A DNA stretch of 18,713 nt from an uncultured Eubacteriales bacterium (lineage in GTDB: Bacteria > Bacillota > Clostridia > Oscillospirales > CAG-272). The stretch lies in assembly GCA_900548735.1 (NCBI GenBank), contig URMC01000029.1, positions 1 to 18,713 on the forward strand. The letters are read 5' to 3'. Below the pieces are notes generated by a model. It made no database searches and was not told the DNA's origin. It saw only the letters and a program-made list of their open reading frames with translations. Positions 13,407 through 18,713 of this stretch are shown here, piece after piece (position 1 is the stretch's first letter; each line of letters begins with the position of its first letter). Position numbers and translations under genes: made by a program.

Positions 13407-14198
13407 ATGGACGAAAAAATCAAAACCTTACAGGCAAAAAAAGCGTTTATCTGCGATATGGACGGCGTGATTTATCACGGCAATCGCCTGATCCCTCATG
13501 TGGCGGAATTTGTGACATGGCTGTTTGAAAACGAGAAGAAATTTCTGTTTCTCACCAACAGCTCCGAGCGCTCCCCCAAGGAGCTGTCGCTCAAACTCTC
13601 CCGCATGGGGCTTTCGGTCAGTGAGGATCATTTTTACACCAGCGCGCTTGCCACGGCTTCTTTTCTGCAAAGCCAATGCCCCGGCGGGTCGGTTTATGTG
13701 ATCGGTGAGCCGGGTCTTACCTACGCGCTGTACGAGGCGGGCTTCAGTATGAACGATGTCAACCCCGATTATGTGATTTTCGGGGAAACACGCTCCCTCA
13801 ACTATGAAAAAATCGAAAAAGCGGTGAAACTGGTACAAAACGGCGCCAAACTGATCGGCACCAACTCCGACCTCACCGCCCCTTCCGAAATCGGCATTAT
13901 CCCCGCCTGCCGGGCGCTGGTCTCCCCAATCGAGCTGACCACCGGGAAAAGCGCTTATTTTGTGGGCAAACCAAACCCCCTGATGATGCGCCATGCCCTC
14001 AAACGGCTGGATTGTCACCGTGCCGACGCCGCCATCATCGGCGACCGGATGGACACCGACGTGATTGCGGGAATCGAGAGCGAAATGGACACGGTACTGG
14101 TGCTCTCCGGCGTCAGCACGATGGAAAACATTGAACGTTTCCCCTACCGCCCGAAGTATATCCTGCCGGATGTCGGCGCGGTGGCAGGAATCGGATAA
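13407..14198 (+). CDS. HAD-IIA family (NagD-like) phosphatase
   Basis: A 263-aa cytoplasmic hydrolase of the haloacid dehalogenase superfamily, class IIA. The nucleophile motif ICDMDGVIYHG carries Asp17 and Asp19, FLFLTNSSERSPKEL gives motif II (Thr50), YFVGKPNPLMM carries Lys188, and AAIIGDRMDTDVIAGI carries the metal-binding Asp213 and Asp217. The cap domain between motifs II and III is the NagD type. Relatives remove phosphate from sugar phosphates, nucleotides, PLP or glycerol phosphate, and the substrate here is unknown. The ATG is preceded by GAGGACGAG. The next gene, cardiolipin synthase, begins 4 bp after the stop codon, so the two form an operon; a glycerol-phosphate or phospholipid link is possible but unproven. 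Confidence 0.92.
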   Translation: MDEKIKTLQAKKAFICDMDGVIYHGNRLIPHVAEFVTWLFENEKKFLFLTNSSERSPKELSLKLSRMGLSVSEDHFYTSALATASFLQSQCPGGSVYVIGEPGLTYALYEAGFSMNDVNPDYVIFGETRSLNYEKIEKAVKLVQNGAKLIGTNSDLTAPSEIGIIPACRALVSPIELTTGKSAYFVGKPNPLMMRHALKRLDCHRADAAIIGDRMDTDVIAGIESEMDTVLVLSGVSTMENIERFPYRPKYILPDVGAVAGIG

Positions 14199-14202
14199 CG
14201 CC

Positions 14203-15747
14203 ATGAAAATGTTGATGGAGAAAAAAACACACGTCAAAAACAGCGTCAACCGCCTGGTTTTCTGCGGGCTGGCGGTGCTGTTGCAAATCCTGTTCTTTGT
14301 GGGAATGGGGTTTGCCCTGAGTGTGTATTCCACATCGATCATGCTGATGTTTCAGGTCATCGCCCTGTTTATCGGCTTCAAAGTGTCTGGGAGAACCGAG
14401 GTCTCCACATTCAAATTACCGTGGATTTTTCTGATTCTCGGATTTCCGATCCTCGGGATCAGCATTTTTCTGCTGTTCGGCAACAAGCAACTGCCGCGCA
14501 AAATCCGCCGCCGCTTTGCCGCAATCGACAGCGCCCTCGGTGAAAAAATCACGGAAGATCCGGCAGTGACCGGGCGGCTGAGAGAACAAAACCCCTACAT
14601 TGCCAACCAGTGCCGTTATATTGCAAATCGCGGCGCGTTCCCGGTCTTTTCCAACACCGATATCACGTTTTACCCCGAGGCATGGCAGGGGTTTGAGGCG
14701 CAGTTGCGGGATTTGGAAAAAGCGGAAAGTTTTATTTTTCTGGAGTATCATGCCATTGAGGAGGCGCAGTCCTTTGCCCGCCTGCAGGCGATTCTTGCAG
14801 AAAAAGCGCGCGCCGGGGTGGAAGTGCGGATTTTGTATGACGACATCGGCAGTATCGGCTTTATCGACCCCGGATTTATCGGGCGGATGGAAAAAATCGG
14901 CGTTGCCTGCCGGGTTTTCAACTCGGTCGTTCCCTTTCTCAACCTGTTTATGAACAACCGCGACCACCGTAAAATCACCGTGATTGACGGCAAGGTCGGT
15001 TTTACGGGCGGATACAATCTGGCAGACGAATATTTCAATCTCAAACACCCTTACGGGTATTGGAAAGACACCGGCGTGCGACTGGAAGGGGACGCAGTGA
15101 AAAGCCTGACGGGAATGTTTTTGGAAATGTGGAACGCGATGGGCGATACCGACGATCAGTTTGAGCGTTATTTGCCGATATACCCCTATACGTCCTCTGA
15201 AAACGGCTTTGTACAACCCTATGCCGACCGCCCGATGGACAACGAGCCGCTTTCCGAAAACGTGTACCTGAATATGATCAAAAGCGCCACGGACAAGCTG
15301 TATGTCACCACCCCTTATCTGATTATCAGCGATGAGATGAACCGCGAGCTGTGCCTGGCGGCACTGCGCGGGGTGGATGTGCGGATTGTAACGCCCGGCA
15401 TTCCCGACAAAAAAATGATCTATCGGGTCACCCGCTCCTACTACGCGGGGCTGGTGCGCCACGGGGTGCGCATTTTTGAGTACACACCGGGGTTTATCCA
15501 CGCCAAGCAGATGCTGTGTGACAACACGCTTGCCGCGGTAGGCACCATCAATCTGGACTATCGCAGTCTTTACCACCACTTTGAAAACGGCGTGCTGTTT
15601 ACCGGATACCGCGCGGTCGGCGAAGTGGCAGCGGATTTTGAAGATCTTTTCCGCGTTTCAACCGATGTGAGCGAAAAATACCGCACTAAAAAGACCTCTC
15701 TGAGACTGAGTCAATGCGTGTTGCGCCTGTTGGCGCCGCTGCTTTAA
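14203..15747 (+). CDS. cls: Cardiolipin synthase (two PLD domains)
   Basis: This membrane enzyme condenses two phosphatidylglycerol molecules into cardiolipin plus glycerol. At 514 aa it has the usual ClsA-type length. Two or three N-terminal hydrophobic segments (about residues 17-60 and 72-93) are followed by two HxKxxxxD active sites. The first is HRKITVID starting at His255 with the following FTGGYNLADEY; the second is HAKQMLCD with His433, Lys435 and Asp440, followed by AAVGTINLDYRS. Both are intact. I chose the ATG at 14203, four bases past the upstream stop codon; nearby in-frame ATGs at 14209 and 14215 are possible. No standard AGGAGG is seen, so translation may depend on coupling to the phosphatase gene upstream. 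Confidence 0.93.
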   Translation: MKMLMEKKTHVKNSVNRLVFCGLAVLLQILFFVGMGFALSVYSTSIMLMFQVIALFIGFKVSGRTEVSTFKLPWIFLILGFPILGISIFLLFGNKQLPRKIRRRFAAIDSALGEKITEDPAVTGRLREQNPYIANQCRYIANRGAFPVFSNTDITFYPEAWQGFEAQLRDLEKAESFIFLEYHAIEEAQSFARLQAILAEKARAGVEVRILYDDIGSIGFIDPGFIGRMEKIGVACRVFNSVVPFLNLFMNNRDHRKITVIDGKVGFTGGYNLADEYFNLKHPYGYWKDTGVRLEGDAVKSLTGMFLEMWNAMGDTDDQFERYLPIYPYTSSENGFVQPYADRPMDNEPLSENVYLNMIKSATDKLYVTTPYLIISDEMNRELCLAALRGVDVRIVTPGIPDKKMIYRVTRSYYAGLVRHGVRIFEYTPGFIHAKQMLCDNTLAAVGTINLDYRSLYHHFENGVLFTGYRAVGEVAADFEDLFRVSTDVSEKYRTKKTSLRLSQCVLRLLAPLL

Positions 15748-15787
15748 CAAAAGAACGGGGCACCCGTCAGGTGCCCCGTTCTTTTGT
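15747..15787. terminator. Perfect 18-bp-stem bidirectional terminator between cls and the helicase gene
   Basis: Arms 15747-15764 and 15770-15787 are exact reverse complements around a CGTCA loop, with the core ACGGGGCACC. A-rich and T-rich outer ends suit termination from either side. It begins on the last base of the cls stop codon. A weaker second stem (GCCGCAG / CTGCGGC, 15790-15808) follows on the way to the helicase stop codon. Confidence 0.9.
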
Positions 15788-15863
15788 TTGCCGCAGATCC
15801 CCTGCGGCTCGGGCTTTTGTTACTTCAAGTATAGCGGTTTTGAAAGGAAACGATAACCGGGTA

Positions 15864-18149
15864 TCAGCGATGATTCTCGTTAAAATCGCCGGTCTTCTGC
15901 CCTGAAATTCTGTTTTCGCTTTCCAGCGCGACAATCCGCGCTTTTGCCTCATCACCCCGCAGGTGATCTGCGGCATAGGCGGCGCGCAGGAGTTCGCCCG
16001 GCACATATGCGTCATATTTGTCAAACACCGGCAATTCTCCGGGGGCTACCAATGCGTTGCAGTCGATTCCGCCGGCGGCAAGACGCGCCAGCACCCGGCA
16101 GAAGTCCTTTCCGTCCCCCTCCATACGGAAAAGAATGTAATAGCACCCCTCAAATTCGATGCCGGAAATCCCCAGTTCTTTGGCGTGTTTGGCAAGAAAG
16201 CGCCGCAGGGTACGGAAAGAGATGGTACCAAGCCACGGGAAAAGGCACCAGGTAGAGCCGCCGAGATGAATCAGCATCCGTTCCCCCACGCCGGTATTGC
16301 GTGCCAGGTGCCTTGCCACCTCCAAGCGGTGAGCGGCGTTGGGCTTGAGGTATGGGTAGACCGTATCTTCCGTCAGCACGCGGCGCATCCGCTCCAATAT
16401 TTTGGTATGGATCGCGCCGGAGTCCCCTGGCCAGGAAACCTCCATTTTTCCCGCCACGGGGTGCACATAAATCAGTTTGCGTGGGATATCCAACTCCTCC
16501 ACCTCCCACACGCGCCCGGCAAGGGCAAAGCGGTCGCCCACCGGGGGCGGCGTGGTGATGGTGCCGATCTCCTCCGCGCTCCCCTTCTCAGGGTCGCCTG
16601 CGCGCACGGTAAAGTCCTCACTGTCCTTGAAAACGGCATAAAACTGAAAACTGCGCAGCAGCCGCTCGCCGGCAAGCCCCACAATCAGCCCTTTCTCCTC
16701 GGTCATTTCCAAAAAATCGTGATTCAGCATCGAAATGAGCAATGTCCGGTAGTCCTCTTTGGAAATCTGCCGGAACGGAGGCAGTGTCAGCACCCGCTCG
16801 GCAAGCGCTTTTGCCGTCAGTTCCCCGGCGGCGGCAAGAATACTCAGCGTTTGGTGGAAAAGGAGGCTCACCGGCATTTTTTTGGCGCGCGGCGGCTCGA
16901 TAAACCGCTCCTCCAGATAAAGCTGAATAATAGCGATCGCCCGCAACAACCCCCATGGGAACAACTGCGGCAACGGGGTATTGGGCAGCGGATCTTCCTC
17001 CCGGAAAACCATCATCATTTCCGGGGGTTGACCGCGCCTGCCGGATCTGCCAAGGCGCTGTAAAAAGGAGGAGACGGAGTTCGGTGCGTCGTTTTGCAAC
17101 ACGCGCTCCAACCTGCCGATGTCAATGCCGAGTTCCATCGTGACCGTGGCGCAGGTAACCACAGGGCGCTCGTCGTTTTTCATGCGCAGTTCCGCGTCCT
17201 CTCTCAGTGCCGCGGAAAGGTTGCCGTGGTGGATCAAGAACACGTCCGGCTCCCCCCGGCGCGCCGCGATCTGCCGGAAGGTAGCGGTCAGGTATTCGGT
17301 CTCCTCGCGGGAATTGGAAAACACCAGCGCTTTTTTATCCTTCACGCAGTCATACATATACTCATAGCCTGCGTCCAGCTCCGCGCCTTTTTGCGGCTTT
17401 GTCGCCTTTTCGCGTTCGGTCTGATCCGGGTTGTCATTCTGAAAGAAAAAGTGTTCCAGCCCCAGCCGCCAGCGGATGCCCTCAGGCGGAATTTGCGGCA
17501 CGTCCACGGGGATATTGCTGTCCCCCGCCAGCCAAGCCGCCGCTTTTTCGGGGTCGCCCACCGTGGCGGAAAGCCCCACACGGCGCACCTGCCGCCCGAT
17601 CAGGCGCGAAATGCGGGAAAGCTGGCACTGAATCTGATTGCCCCTGTCCACCCCGGTCAGGGTATGCACCTCGTCAATTACCACAAAGCGCAGGTCGCCA
17701 AACAGGCGCACGATGTCATTGGAGCGGTTGATGAGCATGGATTCCAGCGATTCCGGCGTGATCTGCAAAATCCCGGAGGGGTGATCCAACAGTTTTTTCT
17801 TGTGGGATGCCGAAACGTCGCCATGCCAGTGCGTAACGGGGATGCCGCTTTCGGTCAGCAGATCCTCCATGCGGTAAAACTGGTCATTGATCAGGCTTTT
17901 GAGCGGGGCGATATACAGCACGCCCACGCTGTGCGCCGGGCGCTCCCAGAGTTCCGACAGAATCGGGAAAAATGCCGCCTCCGTTTTCCCGCTGGCGGTG
18001 GTGGAGGTCAGCAACAGGTGGTGGTCGGTCTCGAAAATCGTTTTTGCCGCCGCCAGCTGTACGGCGCGAAGCGACTCCCAGGAGCGGGAAAAGATAAATT
18101 CCCGGATGAAAGGCGGAAATTTGGAAAAAATGCGTTCCTGCTCGTTCAT
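15864..18149 (-). CDS. Lhr-like DEVH superfamily 2 helicase (BrxHI type)
   Basis: A 761-aa ATP-dependent helicase with all core motifs. Walker A is STTASGKTEAAFF (about residues 49-61), motif Ia is YIAPLKSLINDQ, motif II is DEVH at about 159-162, and motif III is GLSATVGDPE. In the second RecA domain are LVFSNSREETEYL, VTCATVTMELGIDIG (motif V, about 331-345) and FLQRLGRSGRRGQP (motif VI, about 362-375). The 380-residue C-terminal part is of the winged-helix and DSHCT-like kind seen in Lhr-type helicases. In BREX type 2 the equivalent gene is BrxHI, next to the P-loop protein BrxD, which matches the gene upstream here. I chose the ATG at 18147-18149 because GAGGGG sits just upstream; a GTG at 18161 overlaps the upstream stop codon and lacks a site. 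A DNA-processing or phage-defence role is inferred from context. Confidence 0.88.
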   Translation of the reverse strand: MNEQERIFSKFPPFIREFIFSRSWESLRAVQLAAAKTIFETDHHLLLTSTTASGKTEAAFFPILSELWERPAHSVGVLYIAPLKSLINDQFYRMEDLLTESGIPVTHWHGDVSASHKKKLLDHPSGILQITPESLESMLINRSNDIVRLFGDLRFVVIDEVHTLTGVDRGNQIQCQLSRISRLIGRQVRRVGLSATVGDPEKAAAWLAGDSNIPVDVPQIPPEGIRWRLGLEHFFFQNDNPDQTEREKATKPQKGAELDAGYEYMYDCVKDKKALVFSNSREETEYLTATFRQIAARRGEPDVFLIHHGNLSAALREDAELRMKNDERPVVTCATVTMELGIDIGRLERVLQNDAPNSVSSFLQRLGRSGRRGQPPEMMMVFREEDPLPNTPLPQLFPWGLLRAIAIIQLYLEERFIEPPRAKKMPVSLLFHQTLSILAAAGELTAKALAERVLTLPPFRQISKEDYRTLLISMLNHDFLEMTEEKGLIVGLAGERLLRSFQFYAVFKDSEDFTVRAGDPEKGSAEEIGTITTPPPVGDRFALAGRVWEVEELDIPRKLIYVHPVAGKMEVSWPGDSGAIHTKILERMRRVLTEDTVYPYLKPNAAHRLEVARHLARNTGVGERMLIHLGGSTWCLFPWLGTISFRTLRRFLAKHAKELGISGIEFEGCYYILFRMEGDGKDFCRVLARLAAGGIDCNALVAPGELPVFDKYDAYVPGELLRAAYAADHLRGDEAKARIVALESENRISGQKTGDFNENHR

Positions 18150-18157
18150 AGCGCCCC

Positions 18158-18713
18158 TCACAGAATCAGATCATTGGGGTCAAAGTTGCTTTTTTTCACA
18201 CCGTCCGGGGGGATATTCGGTTTTTCATCCGATTCCGGCACGGGTTCGCTCCCCGCAGTCACCTTCTTGGCAATGGTGTCAAAATCCACGTTTTCGTTCT
18301 GCATTAAAATCCCCAGCACGGTCAGATAATCCCGCAAAATCTCACGCGGGGTCATCAACTGATCCGCCCCCGCGCGGGAAAGGCAAAGCGTGAGAAACCT
18401 CGTGCGTTGCTCCTCCGTGATGCGCGGCTCCCAGTGAAACGCCTGCCCGTAAAGTGCCGTTACACGCACGATCAGGGCATACAGTTCATCATCCGACAGG
18501 CGCCGTAAACGGATCACGGGACCGATCAGATTGCGAAACTCCTCGTCCGCAAACCGGCTGTCGCAAAGGCGACTGCGCAGTGCCTCGTAGCTGAAAAGAC
18601 CTCTGCGCGGATCCTCCAAAAACTGCGGCGTGCCCCCCAAGACCAGCAAAAGCCCTTCCGCTTTGCCCTGCAAGGCATCATTGAACATCGAAAGAATCTT
18701 TTCATAGTTATTT
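18158..18713 (-). CDS. BrxD/DUF2791-type P-loop ATPase, C-terminal part (runs off the right edge)
   Basis: Only the last 184 residues are visible; there is no start codon and the frame stays open to the window end. The piece begins NNYEKILSMFNDALQGKAEG, then LLLVLGGTPQFLEDPRRGLFSYEALRSRL, the part of BrxD-like (DUF2791) ATPases in which a switch-like 'GTPeFleD...Gl.SY.AL..RL' motif follows the ATPase core. RFLTLCLSRAGADQLMTPREILRDYLTVL resembles the 'lTPRe.iRdfi..L' end of the family. The last 40 residues are polar and probably disordered. The Walker A would lie outside the window. The stop codon is 8 bp before the helicase start, so the two are one operon. Context suggests a BREX type 2-like or TerB-linked module. 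Family recognition comes from motif memory and was not checked against a database. Confidence 0.8.
   Translation of the reverse strand, partial: NNYEKILSMFNDALQGKAEGLLLVLGGTPQFLEDPRRGLFSYEALRSRLCDSRFADEEFRNLIGPVIRLRRLSDDELYALIVRVTALYGQAFHWEPRITEEQRTRFLTLCLSRAGADQLMTPREILRDYLTVLGILMQNENVDFDTIAKKVTAGSEPVPESDEKPNIPPDGVKKSNFDPNDLIL

Overview
The window looks like the chromosome of an uncultured, spore-forming member of the class Clostridia (Oscillospirales or Christensenellales grade). The evidence is a moderately high GC content, strong AGGAGG-type ribosome binding sites, near-consensus SigA promoters with TTGACA and TATAAT boxes, a CIRCE-controlled groESL operon, DUF4364 and DUF3810 proteins, and a SpoIID-like protein carrying peptidoglycan-binding repeats. 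The exact lineage cannot be read from the sequence alone.

Left region (1-7715, all on the minus strand). It ends, at the window edge, in a three-gene cluster that looks like spore or cell-wall work: a carboxypeptidase-regulatory-like protein, a SpoIID-like protein with three peptidoglycan-binding repeats, and the start of a further probable peptidoglycan-binding protein, translationally coupled by ATGA. A mother-cell-type promoter may drive it. Between it and murA lies a gene-poor 540-bp tract packed with terminators, a short palindromic element and a roughly 114-bp tandem repeat. Upstream come murA, an RluA-type pseudouridine synthase overlapping a DUF3810 membrane metallopeptidase, a double zinc-ribbon protein behind a possible structured leader, a SigH-like sigma factor, and a DUF4364 winged-helix regulator.

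Middle region (7715-12800). Homoserine dehydrogenase is transcribed divergently from the DUF4364 gene from back-to-back SigA promoters. It converges with an alanine/sodium symporter gene whose 3' coding end contains the hom terminator. The symporter gene is divergent from the groES-groEL heat-shock operon, which has a CIRCE operator and a strong terminator.

Right region (12800-18713). A small two-TM zinc-ribbon protein is followed by a HAD-IIA phosphatase and a cardiolipin synthase. A perfect 18-bp-stem terminator then separates these from a converging pair: an Lhr-like DEVH helicase and the C-terminal part of a BrxD/DUF2791-type P-loop ATPase. That pair resembles the BrxD-BrxHI module of BREX type 2 and of related TerB-linked systems. 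It is the most likely unusual system here, but it is cut by the window edge.

Most genes are housekeeping. The non-coding items worth a second look are the repeat tract after murA, a palindromic element family whose copies show compensatory stem changes, and the leader of the zinc-ribbon gene.
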